From positions 222,639 to 286,638 of the forward strand of contig LVKA01000015.1 of NCBI GenBank assembly GCA_001709035.1: a stretch of 64,000 bases of DNA, in the 5' to 3' direction. The DNA comes from Candidatus Thiodiazotropha endoloripes (GTDB lineage Bacteria; Pseudomonadota; Gammaproteobacteria; Chromatiales; Chromatiaceae). Made by a program: the position numbers and the translations under genes. Shown here in pieces: positions 17,922 to 27,766 of this stretch; within the stretch, counting starts at the first letter, position 1; every line of letters starts with the position of its first letter. The notes below the pieces were generated by a model. That model had not been told where the DNA came from and searched no databases. It was given only the letters and a program-made list of their open reading frames with translations.

Positions 17922-18329
17922 CTAACGAGCGGTATCGTCCCGGTAGGCGTAGTAGTCCTCCTTCGAGTTGAGCACGAATACCACATTGGCTTCACCATCA
18001 ATTTCAGGGACTGCCTGCAAGGTGATTGGAGCTTCCAGATCACAGTCTTCTGCTTCGACTGTGTTGTCTCCGTCCCAGATCAAAATTGAGTAGATCGAAC
18101 GATCCTCCACATTGTAGCTGGCTTCGGCATACACCTGTTCGCCAACCACGGAGAGGAGTATTTTGGCATGGTTGAAATCAGGACTGAGATTCCTGGTATT
18201 GAGGAGAGGCGTGAGAAACTGTCTCTCTCCACTGTCTGTATCATGCATTGCCCAGACCAGAATCGGGTTCTGTTTCAGATCATCCAGGGTATACTCTTCG
18301 AGCATGTAGGGACTACCAAACTCGGGCAT
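17922..18329 (-). CDS. Hypothetical protein downstream of adk
   Basis: 135 residues from the ATG at 18329 (MPEFGSPYMLEEY), which has AGGAGT at good spacing. An upstream GTG at 18404 would place the N-terminus inside the adk terminator hairpin and add an artificial hydrophobic segment, so it is rejected. The protein is acidic, soluble-looking and carries a run of short beta-like segments; no family recognised. The region around ILVWAMHDTDSGERQFL and IWDGDNTVEAEDC might be a small beta domain. Confidence 0.6.
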   Translation of the reverse strand: MPEFGSPYMLEEYTLDDLKQNPILVWAMHDTDSGERQFLTPLLNTRNLSPDFNHAKILLSVVGEQVYAEASYNVEDRSIYSILIWDGDNTVEAEDCDLEAPITLQAVPEIDGEANVVFVLNSKEDYYAYRDDTAR

Positions 18330-18389
18330 AGAACCACTCCTCATTGTAATCAAAAGATAATAGCCGGGAATCACGCTGAGCGCTGCCAA

Positions 18390-18420
18390 ACAGACAACCC
18401 GCACAGAGCGGGTTGTCTGT
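18390..18420 (-). terminator. Hairpin terminator after adk
   Basis: A perfect 13-bp inverted repeat (ACAGACAACCCGC) with a 5-base loop begins 18 bases after the adk stop and is followed on the minus strand by a short T tract. It separates adk from the hypothetical gene. Confidence 0.7.
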
Positions 18421-18437
18421 TACCGCGTAGGCCATAT

Positions 18438-19079
18438 TCAGCCGTTCAGTCTCTCCTGAATGGCATTCACTACTGCCTCACTGGAGGTGGCGCTGACGGT
18501 CAACAGCATATTTTCATTGCTGTAGTAACCGACCAGCGGTGCGGTCTTTTCCTGATAGACGTCGAGACGGTTTGAGATCGCCTCTTCCGTCTCGTCATCG
18601 CGCTGTACGACTTTTCCACCACATTTGTCGCAGACACCCTCGACTTTTGTCGGCATGCTTTTGACATTGTAGATGGCGCCACAGGCTTCGCAGGTTCTGC
18701 GGGTGGTCAGGCGATCCAGGATCACCTCCCTGGGCACATCGATCTCCACGGCGAAATCGAGATCCACATCGATCTTTTTAAGCAGTTCACCCAAGGCCTC
18801 TGCCTGAGGAATGGTACGGGGAAAGCCATCCAGCAGAAAGCCATTCTCACAATCCGGTTCCTGCAGACGCTGCTCCATGATGCCCATGATCAGATCATCA
18901 GGTACCAAGTCACCCGCCTTCATGAAGGCCTCTGCCTGCTTGCCCAGTTCTGTACCGGCCTGGACCGCACCACGTAAGATGTCACCGGTAGAAATCTGAA
19001 CTGAACCGTCCAGCTTGGTCAATTCCTTGGCAACTGTGCCCTTGCCCGCACCGGGCGCACCTAAAAGTATCAGCTTCAT
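18438..19079 (-). CDS. adk: Adenylate kinase
   Basis: 213 residues. P-loop GAPGAGKGT at 8-16, NMP-binding region with QISTGDILRGAV, the LLDGFPRTIPQAEAL signature, and a long LID domain containing four cysteines (CEACG and CDKCGG) that would bind a structural zinc; enterobacterial Adk lacks these. Catalyses ATP + AMP to 2 ADP in the cytosol. Monocistronic with a strong hairpin after it. Confidence 0.97.
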   Translation of the reverse strand: MKLILLGAPGAGKGTVAKELTKLDGSVQISTGDILRGAVQAGTELGKQAEAFMKAGDLVPDDLIMGIMEQRLQEPDCENGFLLDGFPRTIPQAEALGELLKKIDVDLDFAVEIDVPREVILDRLTTRRTCEACGAIYNVKSMPTKVEGVCDKCGGKVVQRDDETEEAISNRLDVYQEKTAPLVGYYSNENMLLTVSATSSEAVVNAIQERLNG

Positions 19080-19243
19080 AATATGATCGCTCCTGAAAGT
19101 TGTTTTTCTAAAATCGTGTTTTTGTTGTTAAGGCCGGCACAAAAATACCCGATATGGGGATAGTAACGCTCGGCCCATGGTCAAAACCGGCGCTATTATA
19201 CGTGACAAGAACCCGGCAGTCCTGCAGGATAGGCCGGTAACTC

Positions 19244-19888
19244 ATGCAGAACTTGAGGTGCCAAGTTATTTTCAAGCAAAAAGAAAAACTTACAGTAGCT
19301 TTCTCAGCTTCACTCTTATTGCTTAACAGCTGCTCAAGCTCGCCCCCTAAAGATACCGCTGACGCCTGCCAGATCTTTGAGGAAAAGAGCGACTGGTACG
19401 AAGCCTCCCAATCGTCGTTTGAAAAATGGGGTGTACCCATTCATATACAACTGGCATTCATACATCAGGAATCCAGGTTCAGGCATGATGCCAAACCGCC
19501 CAGGGAGAAGCTGTTCTGGTTTATTCCCTGGTTTCGTAAATCCTCCGCCTACGGTTATGCTCAGGTTAAAGACTCCACCTGGGACTGGTACCGGGAGAAG
19601 ACGGGTAATCGCTGGGCAGACCGGGATGACTATGAGGATGCCGTAGATTTCATCGGCTGGTATGTGAAAATGACCCACAGCAAACTCGGTATCTCGAAAT
19701 GGGACCCGTACCGGCAATACCTGGCCTACCATGAGGGGCACGGTGGTTACGCAAAAGACAGCTTCAAGAAAAAACCCTGGCTGACCAAGGTGGCGCGCCG
19801 GGTGGAGAGTAATGCAAAACGTTACCGCCAACAGATCGCCAACTGCCGAAGCAGACTGGAAAGTGGCTCCGGATGGTGGCCCTTTTGA
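19244..19888 (+). CDS. SLT-type lytic transglycosylase-like lipoprotein
   Basis: 214 residues. An N-terminal hydrophobic stretch ends in the lipobox LLNSC (about residue 30), predicting an outer-membrane lipoprotein. The domain resembles lytic transglycosylases: the catalytic Glu is likely Glu76 in FIHQESRFRHDA, followed by AYGYAQVKDSTWDWY and YLAYHEGHGGY. Such proteins cut peptidoglycan between MurNAc and GlcNAc. The spacing and short length fit a compact gammaproteobacterial family annotated as transglycosylase SLT domain proteins. It is divergent from adk. Confidence 0.82.
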   Translation: MQNLRCQVIFKQKEKLTVAFSASLLLLNSCSSSPPKDTADACQIFEEKSDWYEASQSSFEKWGVPIHIQLAFIHQESRFRHDAKPPREKLFWFIPWFRKSSAYGYAQVKDSTWDWYREKTGNRWADRDDYEDAVDFIGWYVKMTHSKLGISKWDPYRQYLAYHEGHGGYAKDSFKKKPWLTKVARRVESNAKRYRQQIANCRSRLESGSGWWPF

Positions 19889-20264
19889 GTCACCGACAGC
19901 ACTCCCCGATCCAATCACCAGCGCACTCAGGCCAACAACAAGTATGGTTAGCTGAAAAGGACATCGCTGTTGCTATACCACCACTTTTTTTAGGTTAAAT
20001 TTCAGCCCACACCGCCGATACTCTTTCTGATAGGCCAGCATGGTTGAAATCCTATGCCTTGGGTATAGAGTTGAGTGTAGAGATTGGCATCAATCAGGGC
20101 ACTTATGTGATCATTAGTTTTTTCAATGCTATTGAAGTATTTATAAAAATTAATACTTTCTATTTAACCCATTCCATAGACCAATACTAGCCCCAACATT
20201 AAACTATGTAAGGTTTCTAAAGGGTTTCAGTTAGGTTTCACAGGCATGACATCGGGTATTGGAA
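19889..20264. promoter_or_regulatory. Leader of the rnfB-PFOR cluster with an operator-like palindrome
   Basis: 376 bases without a gene. The last 150 bases are strongly AT-rich. At 20135-20158 a perfect inverted repeat AAGTATT-N10-AATACTT sits about 110 bases before rnfB, overlapping TTGAAG and TATAAA promoter-like hexamers. This is the only substantial upstream region of the whole 20.2-34.4 kb run of genes, so it is the likely control point. The cognate regulator is unknown. Confidence 0.4.
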
Positions 20265-21143
20265 ATGGATATTGAGATCGCACTAAACGTCACGACCGCT
20301 ATCCTCTTCATGGGCATTCTTGGCCTATTGCTCTCTTCCATGCTGGTATTTGCCAACAAAAAACTCTGGGTCTTTGAAGACCCCCGAATCGATGATCTCG
20401 AAGGCATGCTGCCCGCCACCAACTGTGGCGCCTGTGGCAGTGCCGGATGCCGTCCCTTCGCCGAGGCGCTGATCTCCGGCGAGGTTACCCCCGCTCAATG
20501 TACCGTCAGCAACGCTGAGGCAATCGAGGACATCGCCGACTACCTGGGCGTGGAGAGTGGCGACGTGGTGAAACGGGTAGCTCGTCTAGCGTGCGCCGGT
20601 GGCAATCATGTCGCCCGTATGCGCGCCCAATATAATGGTTTGGAGAGCTGCCGCGCGGCCACAGTCGTTTCCGGCGGTCCGAAAAGCTGTACATGGGGCT
20701 GTATCGGTCTGTCCGATTGCGCGGAGGTGTGTGACTTCGATGCAATCACTATGGATCACAACGGACTGCCCATCGTGGACAACGCAAAGTGCACCGCTTG
20801 CGGCGATTGTGTCGATATCTGCCCCAAGGATCTGTTCTCAATTCAGGATGCTGCTCATCGGTTGTGGGTGGCCTGTAAAAACCTGGAACATGGTGACAGC
20901 GCAGAGAATGATTGCGAAGTCGCCTGCACCGCCTGCGAAAGGTGCGTAAAGGACTCACCGGAAGGATTGATTAGTATTCAAGACAATTTGGCTGTAATCG
21001 ACTATAACAAGATTAGTTTAGCCTCCCCTATTGCTACTGAGCGTTGCCCAACCGGGGCAATTGTTTGGCTTGATGAAACCCTGGGAGTCATCAAAGGACA
21101 ACAAGCCAAGCGCATAGTACGTAAAGAAGCACTGCCTATCTGA
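20265..21143 (+). CDS. rnfB: Rnf complex subunit B (long form, multiple Fe-S clusters)
   Basis: 292 residues from the ATG at 20265; a TTG two codons upstream is also possible. One N-terminal membrane helix, then the characteristic TNCGACGSAGCRPFAEAL cluster (Cys54, 57, 62), followed by ferredoxin-type motifs (SCTWGCIGLSDCAEVC, CTACGDCVDICPKDL, CEVACTACERC). It passes electrons between ferredoxin and the rest of the Rnf complex. It is about 100 residues longer than E. coli RsxB, like the long RnfB of Bacteroidetes and clostridia. It heads the cluster, separated from rnfC by the pyruvate:ferredoxin oxidoreductase gene. Confidence 0.93.
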   Translation: MDIEIALNVTTAILFMGILGLLLSSMLVFANKKLWVFEDPRIDDLEGMLPATNCGACGSAGCRPFAEALISGEVTPAQCTVSNAEAIEDIADYLGVESGDVVKRVARLACAGGNHVARMRAQYNGLESCRAATVVSGGPKSCTWGCIGLSDCAEVCDFDAITMDHNGLPIVDNAKCTACGDCVDICPKDLFSIQDAAHRLWVACKNLEHGDSAENDCEVACTACERCVKDSPEGLISIQDNLAVIDYNKISLASPIATERCPTGAIVWLDETLGVIKGQQAKRIVRKEALPI

Positions 21144-21250
21144 TGTGGGCGGTGAAAACCTTAAGCCTATGCTTTCTGTTTCCACTCTTTGAGATACGCA
21201 TCGAGAGAGTGGTGGAAGGTAAATTGCAAACCTAGCAAAGAGAAGTTTCC

Positions 21251-24200
21251 ATGTTCGGTAAGAAAGAAGAGAAGAGCTTCAAATACCCTGGCATCCGTAT
21301 GGCAATGGATGGTAACGGGGCAGTCATCATGTGTGAGAGGGAAGCCTCTGATGCCGCTGGCGCATACCCCATCACTCCATCAACCCAGATGGGTGAATAT
21401 TGGGCCGAAGAGACCGCCAAAGGGCATGTCAATGTTTCTGATCGGTCACTGATCTTTATCGAGCCGGAGTCGGAGCATGCGGCCGCTGCGGTTACTGCCG
21501 GCATGTCCATGACCGGCTTGCGCGCCACCAACTTCTCCTCTGCCCAGGGCATCGCATTCATGCATGAATCCCTTTATGCGGCCGTGGGTAAACGCCTCCC
21601 CTATGTACTGAATATCGGCTGCCGGGCAATCACCAAAGCCTCGCTCAACGTACACTGCGGCCATGACGATTTTCACTGTATTGACGATACCGGCTTTTTC
21701 CAGGTATTCGCCAACAACGCCCAGGGTGCCGCCGATCTGAACCTGATCGGCCGCAAGATCGCTGAGCTGTCTCTGACTCCGGCGGCTGTTGCTCAGGACG
21801 GCTTTCTGACCACCCATCTTATCGAACCGCTGCAAGTGCCTGAACGGGAGCTGATTGCCGAATATCTGGGTCTTCCGGAGGATGAGATCGAATGCCCCAC
21901 CCCGGCACAGAAGCTGCTGTTCGGTGAGACCCGTCGCCGGGTACCGGCCATCTGGGATGTGGACAACCCCATGCTCTCAGGCTCGGTACAGAACCAGGAT
22001 GCCTATATGCAGACCACCGCTGCGCAAAGGCCCTACTTCTTCCAGCACATCCCGGAGATCGCGGATCAGGCGATGGAAGAGTATTACCAACTGACCGGTC
22101 GCCGTTACGAGCGCATCGGCTGCTATAACACAGAAAAGGCAGACTATCTGATCGTCGGCATGGGCTCGATGATCGTACAGGCCCATGGTTTGGCCGACTA
22201 TCTGGAAAAGACCCGCAAACTGAAGATCGGCGTGGTCGATATCACCATGTTCCGCCCCTTTCCGGGTGACCTCCTGGGGCAGATTCTGAAGGGTAAAAAA
22301 GGCGTCTGTGTACTGGAACGTACCGACCAGCCCCTGGCTGAAGATCTGCCACTGATGCGGGAACTCCGCTCGGTGGTCTCGAAATGTATCGAAAACGGTC
22401 AGGCAAAAGCGGGCAAACTGGCACAGCCCTATGAAAAGTATGACAGCTACAGCAGTTTCGCCGACGCCCCTCACCTCTATTCCGGCGCCTACGGCCTGGG
22501 TTCCCGTGACCTGCAGCCTGAGGCCTTGATTGCCGCCATTGAGAATATGTTACCTGACGGCAGTCAGCGTAAGTTCTTCTACCTGGGGATCGATTTCGTA
22601 CGCGATGCGGATACGCCCAAGCAGGAGATCCATATCCAGAAACTGCTTGAAGCCTATCCCGACATCGGTGATATGGCACTGCGCGGTTCCGAAAATCCGA
22701 ACCTGATGCCGGAAGGCTCGATTACCGTAAGAATGCACTCGGTCGGTGGCTGGGGCGCCATCACCACCGGCAAGAACCTGGTCATGACCCTCTATGATCT
22801 GCTCGGTTACGAGATCAAAGCGAATCCGAAATATGGTTCCGAGAAGAAGGGTCAGCCCACCACCTACTACCTCTCTGCGGCACCGACACCGATTCCGCTG
22901 AACTGTGAGTATCACTATGTGGATGTGGTCTTGAGCCCGGATCCGAACGTATTCGGTCACTCCAACCCGCTGGCCGGTCTGAAACAGGGCGGCACCCTGA
23001 TCATCCAGTCGTACCTGGGTTCAGCGGATGAGGTATGGGAATCCTTCCCCCGCTGGATGCAGCAGCAGGTCATCGACAACGAGATCCATGTCTTCTATGT
23101 GGATGGTTTCAAGATCGCCAAAGAGGAGGCCTCCGACGCTGAATTGCAACTGCGTATGCAGGGTAACGCGTTCCAGGGCGCCTTCTTTGCCGGCTCTCCG
23201 CTGATGGAGATGGCAGGGCTGGATGAGAAGAAACTTTTCAGCGCCATCGAGAGTCAGCTCGAAGCCAAGTTCGGCAGCAAGGGTCGCCGGGTGGTTGAAG
23301 ACAATCTGCGGGTTGTACGTCGTGGTTTCGATGAGATCCATGAGATCACCAACAAGACCATTGGCAGCCGTGCCCAGCTGCCGGTGAAGAAAGAGATCGG
23401 CATGCCGGTGATGCTCAAGCAGCTGCCTGAAGCGGAAGGCGGCATCTCCGATATACACCGTTTCTGGGAACAGACCGGCAGCTTCTATGCCACCGGTAAG
23501 GGCAATGAGAATCTGGCCGACCCCTACCAGGCTCTGTCGCTGATGCCGGCCTCCACCGGTGTCTTCCGTGACATGACCCAGATCCGTTTCGACTACCCGA
23601 AATGGGTCGCAGAAAACTGCACCGCCTGTGGCGACTGCTACACCATCTGTCCCGACAGTGCGATCCCCGGCCTGGTCAACAAAGTCAGCGATGTTTTCGC
23701 CACTGCGATCAACCGCATCGAAACCGCTGGCCGTCCGACCCAATACCTGCGCAGAGAGAGCCGCAACGTGGAGAAACGTCTGCGTGAACTGCTCGAAGAG
23801 GCCGGTGAAGCCGCCAACGTGCGCAGCGTGCTGGATCAGGCCGTACTCGAGACCATAGGTGCCGCCGAGATTGAAGAGGATGCGCGGGCTGCCCTGGAAG
23901 AGGAGTTCGGTCTGTTTCTGCAGGCATTGGGTGAGTTCGACTTCTCCGTGACCAAACCCTACTGGAACAATATGGAGAAGAAGAGCAAAAACAGTGGTGG
24001 CCTCTTCTCCATTACCGTCAACCCATACACCTGTAAGGGCTGCATGGAGTGTGTCACCATCTGTGAAGACGACGCATTGGTCGCCACCCATCAGGACGAA
24101 GCCGCGATTGCGCGCATGCGTGACGACTGGAATTTCTGGCTGGATCTGCCGACCAGTGATCCTTCCTTCAACCGCATCGACGACCTGGATGAGAAAGTGG

Positions 24201-26188
24201 GTGCGCTGCAGACCCTGCTGATGGACAAGGAGAACTACAACTCCCTCTCCTGTGGTGACGGCGCCTGCCTGGGTTGTGGTGAAAAGACCATCATCCATCT
24301 GTTCACCTCAACCGTCACTGCCCTGATGCAGCCGCGGGTCAAACAGCAGATCGAGAAGATCGACAAACTGATCGAACAGCTGGAACAACACATCCGACTG
24401 AAACTGGCCGAAGGTGTGGATCTGAGCAGCTCGAAAGCCATCTCGGAAGCGATGTCCGGCAGTGAAGAGAGTGATCTGACCCTCTCCGGACTGAGCGAGA
24501 ATCTGGACAGCGACCACGAGAAGACGGTCATCGATCGTGAGTGGCTGCAGTCCACAACCCGGTTGCTGGATGAACTGAGAGATCTGAAATGGCGTTACAC
24601 CGAAGGTGAGACCAACAACGGTCGAGCGGAGATGGGTATTGTCAACGCCACCGGTTGTACCTCTGTATGGGGCTCCACTTACCCCTTCAACCCCTATCCG
24701 TTCCCCTGGGCCAGCCACCTGTTCCAGGACAGCCCATCCGTCGCCATGGGCCTTTTCGAAGGCCACATGCGTAAGATGGCGAACGGCTTTGCCACCATCC
24801 GTAAAGCGGAACTGGAACTGGCGGGCAAGTACAATGCCGTCGAGCACGGCGCCTTCTTCCAGCAGTTCAACTGGAAGCAGTTCAACGAAGAGGAGTGGCT
24901 GCTCTGTCCACCGGTCGTATCGGTCGGTGGTGATGGCGCGATGTATGACATCGGTTTCCAAAACCTCTCCCGTGCCCTCGCCTCCGGCATGCCGGTGAAA
25001 GTCCTGGTACTCGATACCCAGGTCTACTCCAACACCGGTGGTCAGGCCTGTACCTCCGGCTACATCGGCCAGGTTGCGGATATGAGCCCCTACGGTAAGG
25101 CCTGGAAAGGTAAGGAAGAGATTCGTAAAGAGGTCTCCCTGATCGGCATCGCCCATCGGACAACCTACGTCCTGCAGGGCACCATCAGTAACACCACCCA
25201 CCTGTTGGAAGGCTACATCGATGGCCTGAACAGCCGCCATCCGGCACTGTTCAACATCTATGCGGTCTGTCCTCCGGAGCATGGAGTTGGCGACGACATC
25301 GCTTTCAGACAGTCGAAAATGGCTGTGGAATCGAGAGCCTACCCGCTGATGAAATATGATCCGGATGCCGGTGAGACCATTGAGGATTGTATCGATCTGG
25401 ATGGCAATCCTTCACTGGACGATGACTGGCCGACCTACACCATCGACTACCTGGACGACAAAGGTGAAGCGTGTAAATTGGAAGTTCCCATGACCTTCGC
25501 CGACTTTGCCGTCACCGAAGGGCGTTTCCGCAAGCAGTTCCGCACGGCGCCTCCAGAGACCTGGAACGATGACATGGTCGCCATGCATGAGTTCCTGGAG
25601 ATGGATGAAGATGATCGGGAAGGCAAATTCCCTTACATCTGGGGTGTGGACAGCAAGAACCGTCTTATGCGTATCATTTGTGCACAGGAGATCGCCAAAT
25701 CCTGTCAAGAGCGCCGACAGTTCTGGCGTCAGCTGAAGGGTGTCGCCGGTGAGATGAACAAAGTGGATGTGGATGCCCTGGTCGATCAGGCCAAGGTCGA
25801 TATGGCCAACCGCCTCAGCTCCACTCTGCTGTCGATGGCCGCCAGCGGCAATGCAGACGCCCTGGCAGGTTCCATCTCAGCCAACGGCAGCAATGGGGCA
25901 GCTGCCCCGGCGGGAAGTAACGGTGCAGATTCTGCGGATTACGAACCGGTATGGATCGAAACCCCGGAATGCACCGCCTGTGACGAATGTATCGAGATCA
26001 ATCCGAAAATTTTCGCCTACAACGACGAAAAGAAAGCGATTATCGTCGATCCCAAGGGGGGTAAGTTCAAGGATATCGTGAAGGCTGCCGAGAAGTGTAC
26101 GGCTGCCTGCATCCATCCGGGATCACCCTGGAACGCTACTGAAAAAGACCTGGAAAAGTTTGTCAAACGGGCCGCGAAATTTCAGTAA
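21251..26188 (+). CDS. nifJ: Pyruvate:ferredoxin (flavodoxin) oxidoreductase, enlarged single-chain form
   Basis: 1645 residues against roughly 1170-1200 for typical single-chain enzymes. Order: pyrimidine-binding domain (AYPITPSTQMGEYWAEE), transketolase C-like domain, gamma domain (SVGGWGAITTGKNL), 8Fe-8S ferredoxin domain (CTACGDCYTICPDS, Cys790-800; CKGCMECVTICEDD, Cys928-938) with about 120 residues between its two halves, cluster-A cysteines GDGACLGCGEK (Cys1006, Cys1009), a charged helical insert (about 1035-1120), the TPP site GGDGAMYDIGF with DTQVYSNTGGQ (about 1227), and an extra C-terminal ferredoxin-like domain (CTACDECIEINP, Cys1574-1580; KCTAAC, Cys1616). It interconverts pyruvate + CoA with acetyl-CoA + CO2 and reduced ferredoxin. 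Embedded between rnfB and rnfC. Confidence 0.93.
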   Translation: MFGKKEEKSFKYPGIRMAMDGNGAVIMCEREASDAAGAYPITPSTQMGEYWAEETAKGHVNVSDRSLIFIEPESEHAAAAVTAGMSMTGLRATNFSSAQGIAFMHESLYAAVGKRLPYVLNIGCRAITKASLNVHCGHDDFHCIDDTGFFQVFANNAQGAADLNLIGRKIAELSLTPAAVAQDGFLTTHLIEPLQVPERELIAEYLGLPEDEIECPTPAQKLLFGETRRRVPAIWDVDNPMLSGSVQNQDAYMQTTAAQRPYFFQHIPEIADQAMEEYYQLTGRRYERIGCYNTEKADYLIVGMGSMIVQAHGLADYLEKTRKLKIGVVDITMFRPFPGDLLGQILKGKKGVCVLERTDQPLAEDLPLMRELRSVVSKCIENGQAKAGKLAQPYEKYDSYSSFADAPHLYSGAYGLGSRDLQPEALIAAIENMLPDGSQRKFFYLGIDFVRDADTPKQEIHIQKLLEAYPDIGDMALRGSENPNLMPEGSITVRMHSVGGWGAITTGKNLVMTLYDLLGYEIKANPKYGSEKKGQPTTYYLSAAPTPIPLNCEYHYVDVVLSPDPNVFGHSNPLAGLKQGGTLIIQSYLGSADEVWESFPRWMQQQVIDNEIHVFYVDGFKIAKEEASDAELQLRMQGNAFQGAFFAGSPLMEMAGLDEKKLFSAIESQLEAKFGSKGRRVVEDNLRVVRRGFDEIHEITNKTIGSRAQLPVKKEIGMPVMLKQLPEAEGGISDIHRFWEQTGSFYATGKGNENLADPYQALSLMPASTGVFRDMTQIRFDYPKWVAENCTACGDCYTICPDSAIPGLVNKVSDVFATAINRIETAGRPTQYLRRESRNVEKRLRELLEEAGEAANVRSVLDQAVLETIGAAEIEEDARAALEEEFGLFLQALGEFDFSVTKPYWNNMEKKSKNSGGLFSITVNPYTCKGCMECVTICEDDALVATHQDEAAIARMRDDWNFWLDLPTSDPSFNRIDDLDEKVGALQTLLMDKENYNSLSCGDGACLGCGEKTIIHLFTSTVTALMQPRVKQQIEKIDKLIEQLEQHIRLKLAEGVDLSSSKAISEAMSGSEESDLTLSGLSENLDSDHEKTVIDREWLQSTTRLLDELRDLKWRYTEGETNNGRAEMGIVNATGCTSVWGSTYPFNPYPFPWASHLFQDSPSVAMGLFEGHMRKMANGFATIRKAELELAGKYNAVEHGAFFQQFNWKQFNEEEWLLCPPVVSVGGDGAMYDIGFQNLSRALASGMPVKVLVLDTQVYSNTGGQACTSGYIGQVADMSPYGKAWKGKEEIRKEVSLIGIAHRTTYVLQGTISNTTHLLEGYIDGLNSRHPALFNIYAVCPPEHGVGDDIAFRQSKMAVESRAYPLMKYDPDAGETIEDCIDLDGNPSLDDDWPTYTIDYLDDKGEACKLEVPMTFADFAVTEGRFRKQFRTAPPETWNDDMVAMHEFLEMDEDDREGKFPYIWGVDSKNRLMRIICAQEIAKSCQERRQFWRQLKGVAGEMNKVDVDALVDQAKVDMANRLSSTLLSMAASGNADALAGSISANGSNGAAAPAGSNGADSADYEPVWIETPECTACDECIEINPKIFAYNDEKKAIIVDPKGGKFKDIVKAAEKCTAACIHPGSPWNATEKDLEKFVKRAAKFQ

Positions 26189-26232
26189 ATTCAGGGCGAC
26201 CATGGGGCTCTGCCGGCATGGTCGATAAGGCT

Positions 26233-26263
26233 AACAGTATGCGGAGCTTCGGCTCCGCCTGTT
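26233..26263 (+). other. Intra-operon hairpin between PFOR gene and rnfC
   Basis: GCGGAGC-TTCG-GCTCCGC forms a UUCG-capped tetraloop stem, extended by AACAG/CTGTT with a three-base bulge. It lies 45 bases after the PFOR stop in a 200-base gap and lacks a T-run, so it may set relative expression by partial termination or RNA processing. Confidence 0.5.
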
Positions 26264-26390
26264 AAATCTCGATTCCGCAATTGATCGCTACTATTCGGCG
26301 CAAGGATACTGTTATGGCAAACCCGATAATGGATTTCCCACAACACCGTGTTCAATTGCGAACTCAAGGTTAAACGAGATCAGAGAGACT

Positions 26391-27731
26391 ATGGGATTGT
26401 TCAACCTGCTGTTTGGGCAGAAAGGCTTTACACACGGTATCCATCCACCCTATCACAAGGATACGGCGGATAAACCGATCCGCCGTCTTCCCTTCCCCCC
26501 GCAATTGGTATTGCCGCTGGACCAGCATATTGGTAAACCGGCAATACCCCTGGTCGTCAAAGGTCAGGAGGTGGTTCGGGGTGAACCGATTGCCAAGGCA
26601 GACGGTAACTTTTCAGTCCCTCTGCATGCCCCGGCCACTGGACGAGTGGCCGGTATCGAATTGATGCCAACCCCCAAGGGCCCGAAGACCAGTGCCATCC
26701 TCATCGATGTCTATGAGGGCTCGACTCAGGAGGTGCTTTGGGAACAGCCGCGGGATATGAGCGAACTATCCCCGCAGGAGATCATCCAGGCGATCCAGGA
26801 CAGCGGCATGGTCGGTCTTGGTGGCGCGGCCTTCCCGTCGCATATGAAGCTCGCCATTCCTGATGACAAGCAGGTCGATACGCTGATCGTCAATGGTTGC
26901 GAATGTGAACCCTACCTGACCTGTGACCACCGGATCATGCTGGAGCATCCCAAAGCCCTGCTGCGCGGGATTCGCTACGCGATGCGCGCCACCGGTACGG
27001 AAAAGGCGATCATCGGCATCGAAGACAACAAAATGGATGCGGTGGAGCTACTGAAGGGCCACCTCTCCAAAGGCAGCCCGGTTGAGGTCAAGGCGGTAGA
27101 GACCAAGTACCCTCAGGGCTCTGAAAAGATGCTGATCAAATCGGCCCTCGACCGGGAAGTACCCACCGGCGGTCTGCCTGCCGATGTCGGTGTGGTGGTC
27201 AACAACGTGGGGACCCTGGCCGGTCTAGGCGATCTACTGCCAAAAGGACGGGGGTTGATCGAACGGGTGATCACCGTCGCCGGACCTGGCATCGCCAAAC
27301 CGGGCAACTACCTGGTGCCTCTGGGTACCCCGATCCGACATATTCTCGACCATGTGGGTTATGAGGGTGCCCGCACCGAGTTTATATTGGGCGGTCCGAT
27401 GATGGGGCCAGCCGTCTCCGCATTGGATACCCCGATTACCAAGGGAACCTCCGGACTGCTGGTACTCAATGAACCCTCTATCGAGGAAGAGAGCCATAAA
27501 ATCTGGCCCTGTATCCGTTGCGCCCGTTGCGTCAGTGCCTGCCCGATGCATCTCAATCCCTCGATGCTCGGACAACTGGCGGCGAAACGCAAATATGAGG
27601 AGATGGCTGAAGACTATCACCTGACCGACTGTTTCGAGTGTGGCTGCTGCTCCTATGTCTGCCCCTCGAATATTCCCCTGGTGCAGTATTTTCGGATCGC
27701 CAAAGCGATCAACCGGGAACAGGCTGCCTAA
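26391..27731 (+). CDS. rnfC: Rnf complex subunit C
   Basis: 446 residues. Glycine-rich NAD/FMN-binding region GMVGLGGAAFPSHMKL and INGCECEPYLTCDHR-like segment VNGCECEPYLTC, the VVVNNVGTLAGL block, and two C-terminal 4Fe-4S motifs CIRCARCVSACP and CFECGCCSYVCPSN. RnfC is the peripheral NADH-binding subunit, homologous to complex I NuoF and NqrF-type entry sites, and faces the cytosol. The next gene starts 35 bases downstream. Confidence 0.96.
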   Translation: MGLFNLLFGQKGFTHGIHPPYHKDTADKPIRRLPFPPQLVLPLDQHIGKPAIPLVVKGQEVVRGEPIAKADGNFSVPLHAPATGRVAGIELMPTPKGPKTSAILIDVYEGSTQEVLWEQPRDMSELSPQEIIQAIQDSGMVGLGGAAFPSHMKLAIPDDKQVDTLIVNGCECEPYLTCDHRIMLEHPKALLRGIRYAMRATGTEKAIIGIEDNKMDAVELLKGHLSKGSPVEVKAVETKYPQGSEKMLIKSALDREVPTGGLPADVGVVVNNVGTLAGLGDLLPKGRGLIERVITVAGPGIAKPGNYLVPLGTPIRHILDHVGYEGARTEFILGGPMMGPAVSALDTPITKGTSGLLVLNEPSIEEESHKIWPCIRCARCVSACPMHLNPSMLGQLAAKRKYEEMAEDYHLTDCFECGCCSYVCPSNIPLVQYFRIAKAINREQAA

Positions 27732-27766
27732 CCCTAAGGCCTATGTTGTATAGCTGAAAAACAAAC

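Noticed and set aside
23021..25282. Long minus-strand open frames (425 and 324 codons) inside the PFOR gene
   Set aside because: They lie fully antisense to a well-conserved enzyme, have no recognisable domain and reflect codon bias.
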